A DNA stretch of 64,000 nucleotides from Xylophilus rhododendri (lineage in GTDB: Bacteria > Pseudomonadota > Gammaproteobacteria > Burkholderiales > Burkholderiaceae_C), in contig NZ_CP047650.1 of the NCBI RefSeq assembly GCF_009906855.1, positions 5,394,001 through 5,458,000 on the forward strand, in the 5' to 3' direction. Shown piece by piece: positions 17,798 through 26,344 of the stretch. Made by a program: the position numbers and the translations under genes. The notes beneath the pieces were generated by a model that saw only the letters and a program-made list of their open reading frames with translations, had not been told where the DNA came from and searched no databases. Each line of letters begins with the position of its first letter. The first letter of the stretch is position 1.

Positions 17798-18418
17798 ATG
17801 ACCCTGCACCTCCACGTCGACTCCCGCTTCACTTCCCCGTACGCGCTGTCCGTGTACGTCGCCTTGCGGGAGAAGGGCTTGCCCTTCACCCTGTCCACGG
17901 TCGATCTGGCCCGCGACGAGCAGCACGCACGCGCCTTCGCCGAATCGTCCCTGACGCAGCGCGTGCCCACCCTGACCGATGGCGACTTCACGCTGTCCGA
18001 GTCATCGGCCATCGTCGAATACCTGGAGGAAGCCTATCCCCAGACCCCCGTCTATCCCCGCGAGCTGCAGGCCCGCGCACGCGCACGGCAGGTGCAGGCC
18101 TGGCTGCGCAGCGACCTGATGTCGATACGGGAAGAGCGGTCCACGGAAGGGGTTTTCTACACGCCGGTGACGGCGCCGCTTTCGCCCGCCGGGCTGGCGG
18201 CCGTGGCCAAGCTCTACGCGGGCGCCAGTGCCTTGCTGGCGCATGGGGGGCCGCATCTGTTTGGGGAGTGGTGCATTGCCGACACGGATCTGGCGGTGAT
18301 GCTCAATCGGTTGCTGCGGCACGGGGATGCGATGCCGGAGCGGCTGGCGGAGTATGTGCGGGGGCAGTGGCGGAAGGAGTCGGTACAGGCGTGGGTGGTA
18401 TTAAGCCGGATGAAATGA
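17798..18418 (+). CDS. yfcF: Glutathione S-transferase, YfcF-like
   Basis: 206 residues from the ATG at 17798; upstream in-frame codons have no homology. The N-terminal thioredoxin-like half has SRFTSPYALSVYVALREKGL, in which S or T near residue 10-12 is the glutathione-activating residue, plus RVPTLTDGDFTLSESSAIVEYL, the glutathione-binding ES segment. The C-terminal half is helical with ADTDLAVMLNRL. YfcF enzymes have glutathione transferase and peroxidase activity and help resist oxidative stress. Codon choice near the 3' end shifts slightly (more GGG and CGG), close to the edge of the AT-rich island that follows. Confidence 0.88.
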   Translation: MTLHLHVDSRFTSPYALSVYVALREKGLPFTLSTVDLARDEQHARAFAESSLTQRVPTLTDGDFTLSESSAIVEYLEEAYPQTPVYPRELQARARARQVQAWLRSDLMSIREERSTEGVFYTPVTAPLSPAGLAAVAKLYAGASALLAHGGPHLFGEWCIADTDLAVMLNRLLRHGDAMPERLAEYVRGQWRKESVQAWVVLSRMK

Positions 18419-18564
18419 TCGTGGCCTCGTTTGCTTAAATGCAGTTGCGACCGACTTGGACTGCGTCCGAGCCTGATTATATAAGACTGCTCTACTCGAC
18501 TTCAGACATGCATTGCCAGAACAAGAACAAACTCGCCCGACTAACCTTTGCCCATCGCTAAATA

Positions 18565-21228
18565 TCATCTCTCGATTAGCCAGCCTTCTGTCGCAGCAAA
18601 TGCCGAACCTCTTTCGCTGTGCTCAAATTTCAATGCAATTTCAGCTCCGGGAATCAATTTGTATCTATTGGTCCAGCTTCCCTGCTCAAAAATGTCAAGC
18701 CGCATGAAATAGTCTGTTCCACGGTCGTCGCGTACAAATACATAATTGGCATCAGGCCTCGATCCGCGCTTCACTCTTGCAATAGTAAAACCGTTTTCTA
18801 TATAAGAATTGATTGACGCGTCTGCTTCCTCGTGTACTTGCAGCACTTGGCCATCATTTGCAAGTTCAAGCAAGTTCGGTATCTCTTGCGGTGGAAATCC
18901 ACCATGCATTAATTTGGATTGATTTTCTTTTAATAATGCAAGAAGTGATTTTATATCAACAACATCTTCGGGCTTAAACGTTTGAAATGACGATCCTCTA
19001 CTTCTGTAGAAATGAAATTCACTAACGAGTTTTCTCAGCTCTGGAATCATCCATCGCGCAAAGTTTTGCTCCTCCAGAACAGCTTTCATTGGGCGAGACG
19101 ATTTGGCTAAAAGATTACCCAGGCGCTCATTGCCGGATTTTCTCTGTCTGTATTCTAGTTCGGCAAGACGACGATAGGTGGCCGCTCGACTTAGTGCGAA
19201 ACTTGGTAACTCGGTTAAATGTTTCTGCCAATCAACCGTGCACTCGAAGACCTCCGGGAAAAGTTCCTTTATGTTTGCTGCGAGTAAATACATGGACCAT
19301 ATTCTGTTTGCATAAAAGCTGCCGGCTTGAGCAGGATTTCCCCAGCTGTTCTCTATCAAGGTCTTTGTCGGGGCATACATATCAGCCCGAGTTCCTTGTG
19401 TTTGTATCGATTGCGCCAATCCAAAAAGTGGAGCTGGATCTAGGGGATCAGTTGCAATAGCCTTATGGAAATACGTTATTGCCGTTCCTGGGTCGTCAAG
19501 CTCCAACAAACACCATGCATACAAGCGAAATAAGAATGAGGACGTTGAGTCAGCCCCAATTTGTTGCCTCAGCTCTCCTTCAACTTCTACAAGGACATTT
19601 CTACTGTCTCGTTTAGAGGCTGATTTAATTTTTTTGGAGTAGGCAATAAGTTGTGCGCTGGTTTCTGGCGGAATAAATTCAAGTGAGACCGGGGAAATAT
19701 TTTGTTCAAGTTGAACACGAATCGCATTCTCTTTGGATGATTTTGTTTTTTCTAGCCAAGTGGCGATTTTTGATCGAATTGGTAAATTTCTTGGGTAAGC
19801 TCGAAGTAAATCACGAATCGAGCTTCCTAAAGTGTATCTTTCACCAAGTTCAGATTCAATCCTGCTCACGAGAGAAACTGCAGAAAGTTTGCCAATTGAT
19901 CGAGCAATTTCATCTGCATCACAATCGAGTGCGCCACAAAGTTGGGCGCGACTCGGAGCATCTAGCACAAATAGTGTTTCAAGAACATCGTTTTCCAGAG
20001 TAGACAAAGTGTCTAATAAATTTTTGAAAGAATATGCGAGAACGTCCTGCTCAGTCTTGCGTAACGCATCATCTATCTGACCTCCGGAAAGATATGAGTC
20101 GACAGTGAGTCTGATTGCAAGTGGATTAAAATTGCAGTCAACGGCAATGCGCTCAAGAAATTCTGTCTTGACTGTTTGGGCTCCTTTGCTGTCCAGGTAA
20201 GCTCTAGCCAGCTGGATAGCGCCTTGCTTATCAAGAACATCTAGGGATATGTTTTTCGCGCCCTCCACCGGAATTCGACTGGTGACTATTACTTTCCAAG
20301 TCCCCGGCAGGTTGTCATAAAATTCAGTGAATTGTTCTGGATAGTCTCTAAGAATTGTTTCGAGATTATCTAAGCATAGCAATATGCGTCGGGCGTCAAG
20401 TGATCGCTTCATTTCTTCAAAATCGGCGAAAGATTTACCTAGCATCTCACCCCCTTCTGAGGAAAGCGCTAATTCGAGTTCGGCCATGCTAGACGGCGCG
20501 GAAAGTATTTCAACTCCGGTTGACGTTAATCTTTCTTGCTTTAATGTGGCCCAAAGCACTCCTTCAAAATATTTGCCAGATTCGGCGGTAAGGCAAAAAT
20601 CAGATATGACTTGCAATACAAGACTGGTTTTGCCCACCCCGCCTCTAGCAACAATCGCCACGAGTGGTGCGCGGGGATTTATAATTTCTTTTTGAAGCCG
20701 AGTAGTTTCTCTTGAACGTCCATATAACCCAGTTATTGCGTGTTCAAAACTTGATGGCAAAGCCGCAGGAATTGACCACCGCATTTTGTGCATCCAGTCG
20801 GCTGGGGGTTCTTCGATTCTTCCATCTAGGGCATTTTGAAATGCAAGCGATATTTCAAAAAGACCAAGCGCGTCCATTGAAGGATCTGCCGCAATGGCAG
20901 CGCATCGATACCAGTAATATTCCGGGAAAGGGCGGTTTGGGTGACTGATTGCATTTCGAATTTCAAAAATTGCCAGAGTGTTCAGCAATTTTTCCAGCCT
21001 ACTCAGCCAGTCTGAATTTGAGCTGCCTTTCGCTGCAAGTTGTGCAAGGGACAATACCTCACCCAAATAAGAGTTTTCAATCACTATTTGAGCGGATACG
21101 GCAAAGTCTGTTTCACTGGACGAGCCGGCTCGAATTAAAATGTCGCGCGCGATACCCGATCCCGTCAATGCCCCGCTACGCTCCCTGCAAAATCGGCCAA
21201 GTGCTCGTTCAAGCTCATACACGATCAT
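18565..21228 (-). CDS. HEPN-STAND (NB-ARC) NTPase with C-terminal cold-shock-like domain; putative antiphage protein
   Basis: 887 residues from the ATG at 21228 (a TTG 26 codons upstream is less likely). Residues 1-130 are helical and carry FEIRNAISHPNRPF: R91-N-x3-H96 is the catalytic Rx4H motif of HEPN ribonucleases, closest in look to the Swt1-type HEPN. An NB-ARC/STAND NTPase follows: Walker A GGVGKTS at 196-202, Walker B RILLCLDNLE at 281-290, and the arginine sensor VTSR at 315-318. Next come a winged helix (about 430-490) and TPR-like helices with DDPGTAITYFHKAIATDPLD. The last 75 residues (GFTIARVKRG, YVFVRDDRGTDYFMRLDIF) resemble a cold-shock/OB fold. Layout matches STAND defence proteins that sense a phage product and activate an RNA-cutting effector. 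Much AT-richer than its neighbours, which suggests recent transfer. Confidence 0.8.
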   Translation of the reverse strand: MIVYELERALGRFCRERSGALTGSGIARDILIRAGSSSETDFAVSAQIVIENSYLGEVLSLAQLAAKGSSNSDWLSRLEKLLNTLAIFEIRNAISHPNRPFPEYYWYRCAAIAADPSMDALGLFEISLAFQNALDGRIEEPPADWMHKMRWSIPAALPSSFEHAITGLYGRSRETTRLQKEIINPRAPLVAIVARGGVGKTSLVLQVISDFCLTAESGKYFEGVLWATLKQERLTSTGVEILSAPSSMAELELALSSEGGEMLGKSFADFEEMKRSLDARRILLCLDNLETILRDYPEQFTEFYDNLPGTWKVIVTSRIPVEGAKNISLDVLDKQGAIQLARAYLDSKGAQTVKTEFLERIAVDCNFNPLAIRLTVDSYLSGGQIDDALRKTEQDVLAYSFKNLLDTLSTLENDVLETLFVLDAPSRAQLCGALDCDADEIARSIGKLSAVSLVSRIESELGERYTLGSSIRDLLRAYPRNLPIRSKIATWLEKTKSSKENAIRVQLEQNISPVSLEFIPPETSAQLIAYSKKIKSASKRDSRNVLVEVEGELRQQIGADSTSSFLFRLYAWCLLELDDPGTAITYFHKAIATDPLDPAPLFGLAQSIQTQGTRADMYAPTKTLIENSWGNPAQAGSFYANRIWSMYLLAANIKELFPEVFECTVDWQKHLTELPSFALSRAATYRRLAELEYRQRKSGNERLGNLLAKSSRPMKAVLEEQNFARWMIPELRKLVSEFHFYRSRGSSFQTFKPEDVVDIKSLLALLKENQSKLMHGGFPPQEIPNLLELANDGQVLQVHEEADASINSYIENGFTIARVKRGSRPDANYVFVRDDRGTDYFMRLDIFEQGSWTNRYKLIPGAEIALKFEHSERGSAFAATEGWLIER

Positions 21229-21322
21229 TGCACATCGAATTCTTGTATTGGACGTCTCTTGCACTCTAGTTTTCCTATGCGGGTATGCTTGCTTAACTTG
21301 CCACAAAATTCAACGATTAGAA

Positions 21323-21691
21323 CTACCGGCGAATTTTTTGGGCAACCTGATCGAGGAATTCCTCTGCTCCCTTGAAAATATCTTCACTCTTGTTGGTAGA
21401 GCAATATCGATCCATCCACGCAAAAACCAGTTTTGCATCGACCGAGGCAAGTAAGTCAGGGGAGTTTAATTTCGCATTTAGTCCATTAATCAAGCCAAGC
21501 AACCAGAACTCATTTCGAACGCTGGCTGAATAAAACTTCATCAATCCAATTTCGGAGTCGGTTTTTCTTCCGTCAACCCAATCGACACAAGAGATAGGTG
21601 CCAAGATTGTAATGGGCTTGCCTTTCTCGTTTGCGGCCAAAGCGCCGGGTGTGACTAAAGCTGCAAAAATTAATACAAAAATTCTACTCAT
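21323..21691 (-). CDS. Small periplasmic protein, conserved two-cysteine family
   Basis: 122 residues from the ATG at 21691, which overlaps the upstream membrane-protein stop by 8 bases. Signal peptide residues 1-20 (SRIFVLIFAALVTPGALAA). The mature part has the pattern seen in many small exported proteins: SCVDWVDGRK, then WLLGLINGLNAK, then FAWMDRYCSTN, with the two cysteines likely forming a disulfide, as in the Rap1a-like and similar periplasmic families. Role unknown; in the shadow of a T6SS an immunity role is possible but not shown. AT-rich like the genes beside it. Confidence 0.75.
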   Translation of the reverse strand: MSRIFVLIFAALVTPGALAANEKGKPITILAPISCVDWVDGRKTDSEIGLMKFYSASVRNEFWLLGLINGLNAKLNSPDLLASVDAKLVFAWMDRYCSTNKSEDIFKGAEEFLDQVAQKIRR

Positions 21692-22697
21692 AAAAGATTT
21701 TTCCACGCAAAGCAGTAATTTCTTGGATTATGAGGCCAAAGGTGAGTGCCATCATTACGATGTAGGCAACTGTCGCCACTGCAGTTGCCGGAATTGGTAA
21801 CTCAAGCAGGTCGTGAAGTTGGATGGTTGAGTATCCAAGTCCAGCGACGAGTGGTGTAACAGTTATAGTTAGAAAAACGCCGCGAAGCGTTGTCGTGGCG
21901 ATCTTTGACGCGAGAAGGTTAATGCGAGCGTCTTTGCGTTTTACAAGAATTCCCATACGTTGCTGCAAGCTTGAAAAATCAACAGCAACAAAATTTAGAA
22001 TATGCGGGAAAGCTTGTTTGTAGTCTTTTAAGGCGCGAAGTGCAAGAAGCTCTCGCTGACGAGTGATATAAAAAGACCCTAGCCATACAAACGTCAACGG
22101 ATAGAGCGCGATTAAAAGAGCAAAAGCAAGTGGTTGTGCTGACAGTCTAAAAGCAGCTGATCCATATTGGAGTGTATATAGGCGCGGAATCTCGATGCCA
22201 AGCACTGTGCCTCGATCTTGAATCTTGCTCTGACGCAGCTGGCGGAGATCCAATAATATTTGCTCGATAGGTTTCTCTGCGTTTATGGTATTTTCGTTAA
22301 GAGTATACCATTGAGGTGTGGATAGCAATATTTCGCGCAATCTCGCTTTGTATTTTTGTCCATCAAGAGTCTCTTGCAATTGGGATGCTGGAAGTCCTAG
22401 GCTTTCACGCATTGTCGCAACACGTTTGTCGCGGTCCGTTGTCGGTCGACGTATTCGCTGTCCTTCGTTATATAAAAGGCTAAGTTCGCTTTGTTTTTCT
22501 TCAATGGCTTGAATGAAAGAGTCTAATATTCGGGTGTCCGTCGCGTTGAAATGAACGGCCGCGGCGGTTAAATAAACTTGCAAAGCGCACATTAATAATA
22601 GAAAAAAAACCAAATACAAGAGCCTTTCTATTCTTAATCCAATGCTTGAAAGCATGCTGCGCCTTTTTGGGTTTGTGGCTTGGTCAAATATTTGCAT
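21684..22697 (-). CDS. Membrane protein of unknown function, four predicted helices
   Basis: 337 residues; ATG at 22697, alternative ATG at 22655. Predicted membrane helices at about 26-48, 188-210, 271-290 and 303-323. Between the first two is a charged, partly coiled-coil region of about 140 residues (SFIQAIEEKQSELSLLYNEG) that should face the periplasm. Between the second and third is a basic cytoplasmic stretch (RQRELLALRALKDYKQAF). It starts 29 bases after the tssM stop on the same strand and overlaps the small periplasmic gene, so both could be read from the T6SS transcript. I recognise no family. Base composition is clearly lower in GC than the T6SS genes. Confidence 0.75.
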   Translation of the reverse strand: MQIFDQATNPKRRSMLSSIGLRIERLLYLVFFLLLMCALQVYLTAAAVHFNATDTRILDSFIQAIEEKQSELSLLYNEGQRIRRPTTDRDKRVATMRESLGLPASQLQETLDGQKYKARLREILLSTPQWYTLNENTINAEKPIEQILLDLRQLRQSKIQDRGTVLGIEIPRLYTLQYGSAAFRLSAQPLAFALLIALYPLTFVWLGSFYITRQRELLALRALKDYKQAFPHILNFVAVDFSSLQQRMGILVKRKDARINLLASKIATTTLRGVFLTITVTPLVAGLGYSTIQLHDLLELPIPATAVATVAYIVMMALTFGLIIQEITALRGKIFYE

Positions 22698-22726
22698 GAT
22701 TTAGAAAGGTGAATGGCGGGCTAATT

Positions 22727-25700
22727 TCATAACCCATCCGGACACCTAAAAGCCGCAACCTCCCGCATCCTCAACGGATTAATCGCACTACTGGAAATCA
22801 CCTCCATCCGAGCCTTCTTCCCATCCAGATTCAGCACAACCACGAATCTCTCCGGCTGCGGCGAAGCCTGAACCTCAAACGCATTCAACATCCGGAACAG
22901 CGCCCAAGGCCCTTCGAACATCTGCGTAGCCCCGCCACCCGCACTCAGCTTGATCTGCGAAGCCACCCGGGTACTGGGCCAGTTGATCGTCTGCGCAGCC
23001 GTATTCCCCGCCGCGAACTTCAGCGCCTGCCCATCCACATCGATGGTGATGTCGCTCATGCCCGCAGGCATCTCCAGCACCCGCAGGTCCACCTTGAAGC
23101 CAGGCGCCTTGCCGCCGTTGCGGAAGAAAGCCTCCTTGATCTTTGCTGCCCGCTGAAAGTCCGCCAGCGCGGCGCCGCCGGGCGGCTTGCTGCCGTCGGC
23201 CAATGGTTTGTAGACCCAGGGGGTGGCGCCGATGTCCACGATGGTGGCCAGGCGGCGGGCGAAGAAGTCGTCCATCATTCCGCCCACGCCGAAGAACTGG
23301 CCGAAGTCGTCCGGCAGCACGTCCGACTTGCTGCCCTGCGCAAAGGGATAGCGGCCGGCGATGGTGCGGCTGCAGAAGTCGGTGACCGGCTTCAGGTCGC
23401 CGCTCAGGCCTTGCCGCTCTGCGTTCATGCTCTGGCTGGCGCCGGCATCGCCCAGGGCCATCAGCATCGACTTGATGGGCTCGGGCTGCAGGGCTGCTGC
23501 CGCCTTGGCCGCCGCTCCGCCGCCGGCGGCGGCCGGGGGCGGGGCGCTCTTGCTCTTCTGCGCGGCGTCCACGGCGTTGAGCTGCACGAAGACCTCGTTG
23601 AAGAGCTTGGTCACGTCGTCGATGGGCGCGGGGGTGCCGGCCACCATGCGGTGCAGGTAGGCGAAATGGGTGTCCACCAGGGCTTCCAGCGGGGCGCCGG
23701 CCACCTTGGCGTTCGGGTCCGTCTTGTTGCCGACCAGGGCGGCCATGTCGGCCTTGGCCTTGTTGGCTTTCTCGTCGATCTTGGCCAGGCCGGAGCCGGC
23801 CGCGGCTTCCTTCTGGGCCTGGTCGGCCAGCTGGGTTTCTCGGGCCACGGCGCGCAGGTAGGCGGGCAGGGGCGAGTCCGGCGCTGCCAGCACGCGGGCC
23901 ACGGCCAGGCTGCGGTCCAGGCCGCCCAGGCGCACCAGGCGCACGTCGGCCAGGTAGTCGTCCCACACCTTGATGTATTCCTGCAGGTAGAGGCGGCGCA
24001 CGCGTTCGCCCATCTCGCCGCCGTTGCTGGCGGCGATGGAGCCCAGCGCGGTGCCGGCCTGTGCCTTCAGGGAGGCGGCGGGGGCGTTCACGCCCAGCAC
24101 CCAGTTCTGTTCGTCCTGCAGCTGGTTGGCCACCTTGGCGACGGCGCCCTTGAAGGCCTTGAAATACCCGTCGCGGGTGAACAGGCCCGGGATGCCCTTG
24201 GTGATGGGCTGGCCGCTGGCCCGCTCGAAGACCTGGGCGGCGTTGGGGCCGCCGGCCGATGCCACCGAGAACTCGGGGAAATCGGCGCCCACCTGGGCAC
24301 GCTTCAGGCGGCTGAAGACGCGGTATTCCAGCGGGTAGGCCACCAGCATCTCGCGCACATTGGCCACCAGGGTCTTGTCCATGGGGGCGAGGGCGCGGGG
24401 GGCGCCTTCGGCCAGGGCGGCGTCGAGGTGGGTGGCCAGGGCGGCGCGTTGTTCGGGCGTCAGGGTACCGGCCAGGTTGGCGTCCCAGTCCAGGGTCACC
24501 CAGGCTTTCAGCGCCTCGGCGTCGAAGTGCTCGGGGGTGTAGAGCATCAGGTAGCCCTTGAGGGCTTCGTAGGCCAGCTCCAGGTTGTTGCGGTCCACCG
24601 CGCGCAGGCGCTCTTCCAGGCGCTTGGCCACGCGGGGCAGCAGGGCGCGGTCCAGCAGGTGGCGGTAGCCGATGTCGGCGCCGGCCTGCAGGTAGTCGCC
24701 CTGGTACAGGCCCAGGGTGTTGAGCAGGGGCGGGTGGTCGATGTCGTAGCCGGTGGGCTTGGGGGCGGCGGCCACCTTGTCCAGCACTTGCGGCAGGGCG
24801 CTCACGTCGGTGCTGCCGGCGGGCGGCAGGGCCTCCACGGCGGATTTGACTTCCGACAGGCGGGCCTGCACTTCATCGACGTAGGCCTTGTTGCGCATCC
24901 AGCTCATGGCCCAGCCGGCGATCAGCACCAGGCTCAGCACGGCGATGGTGGCCAGGCCCAGCACGCGGCGGCGCTTGCGGCTGGATTCGGCGCGGCGGTT
25001 CTCGCCGACCAGGCCTTGTTCGGTGAAGACGACTTCGCTCAGCAGCCGCGTCAGGAAGAAGCTCTTGCCGCGCGTGGAGGCGATGGAGGCCGCCTTCTGG
25101 TCCACGCCGAAGGTGCGGGCCAGGGTGCCCAGCACGCGGTCGATGGGTGTGCCCTCCTGGGTGCCGCTGGTGAAGTACACGCCGCGCAGCAGGGCGCGCT
25201 GTTCCAGCTGGCCGCCGCCGTCGAAGACGGATTCCAGGAAGCCGCCCATCAGGCCCTTCAGGCCCGCGAACTGCTGGGGGAAGGAGAAGATGGCGGCGCG
25301 TTTGAGCGGGTCCTGCTGGCTCTCCATGCGGTCCAGCACGCGGTCGCGCAGGCGTTTTTCCAGGGCGGCGAATTCGCTGGCGAATTCCTGCACGGGGGTG
25401 TCTTCGCCGCGTGGGTCGTAGGGGAAGCTGAAGCCCCAGACCTGGTCGCGTTCTTCCTTGCCGAAGTCGCCGAAGGTTTCGTTGAAGCCGGCGATCAGGT
25501 CGCTCTTGGTGACCAGCACATACACCGGCGGGCGCACGCCCAGGCGTTCGTGCAGCTCCTGCAGGCGGGCGCGCAGGCGCTGGGCGTGTTCCTTGCGGTC
25601 GGCGGGGCTTTGCTGCAGAAGATCCTGCACGTTGAGGGTGAGCAGCACGCCGTTGATGGGGCGGCGCGGGCGGCTCTTCTTGAGCAGGTCGAGGAATTTC

Positions 25701-26308
25701 TCCCAGGCCGAGGCGTCGGCCTTCTCGTCGGACTGCTGCAGGGTGTAGCGGCCGGCGGTGTCGATCAGCACGGCTTCGTCGGTGAACCACCAGTCGCAGT
25801 TGCGGGTGCCGCCCACGCCCTTGACCGGCGCCTGGCCCATCTTGCCGGCCAGGGGGAAGGTGAGGCCGGCGTTGAGCAGGGCGGTCGTCTTGCCGGAGCC
25901 GGGGGCACCGATGAAGATGTACCAGGGCAGGTCGTAGAGGTACTGGCCGCGCTTGAAGAAGCCGCGTTTGCCGGACTGTTTGGCGCTGTCTTCCAGCACG
26001 GTCAGCGCTTCCTTGAAGCGTTCGTCGAGCTGTTCGGCTTCACGGCCGGCCTTGTTGCCGCCGCCACTCAGGCCCTGCAGCAGTTCGGCGTTGGCGCGTT
26101 TGCGGCGCAGGGCGCGCAGGCCCACGATCAGCAGCCAGACCAGCACCATCAGGGCGATCACGCCCAGGCGGGTCCACATGCCGTCGAAGGGATGGTTCTC
26201 GCCGAAGGCGATCAGCGGGCTCACCCACCAGACCAGGGCGGACAGGGCCAGCAGGCCGTACAGCGCCAGGGCGATGGGGTGCAGGAGGATTTGCAGAAAC
26301 TTCTTCAT
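22727..26308 (-). CDS. tssM: T6SS inner-membrane protein TssM (IcmF)
   Basis: 1193 residues. Two N-terminal membrane helices (about 10-30 and 45-66), a cytoplasmic GTPase-like domain with Walker A GAPGSGKTT at about 133-141 and LIDTAGRY nearby, a third membrane helix at about 447-469, then a long periplasmic part ending with the conserved FRCPDGL tail. TssM forms the envelope-spanning channel with TssL. It is the last core gene of the operon, 36 bases after tssL. The last 70-80 codons use more A/T-ending codons (including TTA) than the rest, anticipating the AT-rich island downstream. Confidence 0.97.
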   Translation of the reverse strand: MKKFLQILLHPIALALYGLLALSALVWWVSPLIAFGENHPFDGMWTRLGVIALMVLVWLLIVGLRALRRKRANAELLQGLSGGGNKAGREAEQLDERFKEALTVLEDSAKQSGKRGFFKRGQYLYDLPWYIFIGAPGSGKTTALLNAGLTFPLAGKMGQAPVKGVGGTRNCDWWFTDEAVLIDTAGRYTLQQSDEKADASAWEKFLDLLKKSRPRRPINGVLLTLNVQDLLQQSPADRKEHAQRLRARLQELHERLGVRPPVYVLVTKSDLIAGFNETFGDFGKEERDQVWGFSFPYDPRGEDTPVQEFASEFAALEKRLRDRVLDRMESQQDPLKRAAIFSFPQQFAGLKGLMGGFLESVFDGGGQLEQRALLRGVYFTSGTQEGTPIDRVLGTLARTFGVDQKAASIASTRGKSFFLTRLLSEVVFTEQGLVGENRRAESSRKRRRVLGLATIAVLSLVLIAGWAMSWMRNKAYVDEVQARLSEVKSAVEALPPAGSTDVSALPQVLDKVAAAPKPTGYDIDHPPLLNTLGLYQGDYLQAGADIGYRHLLDRALLPRVAKRLEERLRAVDRNNLELAYEALKGYLMLYTPEHFDAEALKAWVTLDWDANLAGTLTPEQRAALATHLDAALAEGAPRALAPMDKTLVANVREMLVAYPLEYRVFSRLKRAQVGADFPEFSVASAGGPNAAQVFERASGQPITKGIPGLFTRDGYFKAFKGAVAKVANQLQDEQNWVLGVNAPAASLKAQAGTALGSIAASNGGEMGERVRRLYLQEYIKVWDDYLADVRLVRLGGLDRSLAVARVLAAPDSPLPAYLRAVARETQLADQAQKEAAAGSGLAKIDEKANKAKADMAALVGNKTDPNAKVAGAPLEALVDTHFAYLHRMVAGTPAPIDDVTKLFNEVFVQLNAVDAAQKSKSAPPPAAAGGGAAAKAAAALQPEPIKSMLMALGDAGASQSMNAERQGLSGDLKPVTDFCSRTIAGRYPFAQGSKSDVLPDDFGQFFGVGGMMDDFFARRLATIVDIGATPWVYKPLADGSKPPGGAALADFQRAAKIKEAFFRNGGKAPGFKVDLRVLEMPAGMSDITIDVDGQALKFAAGNTAAQTINWPSTRVASQIKLSAGGGATQMFEGPWALFRMLNAFEVQASPQPERFVVVLNLDGKKARMEVISSSAINPLRMREVAAFRCPDGL

Positions 26309-26344
26309 GCCGTGCTCGATATCTGGTGAACGGATGCGGCGGCT

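Noticed and set aside
23411..26329. 972-codon open frame on the plus strand opposite tssM
   Set aside because: It mirrors tssM and exists because GC-rich codon bias removes stop codons from the antisense frame; its product is a glycine/histidine/glutamine-rich string without any domain.
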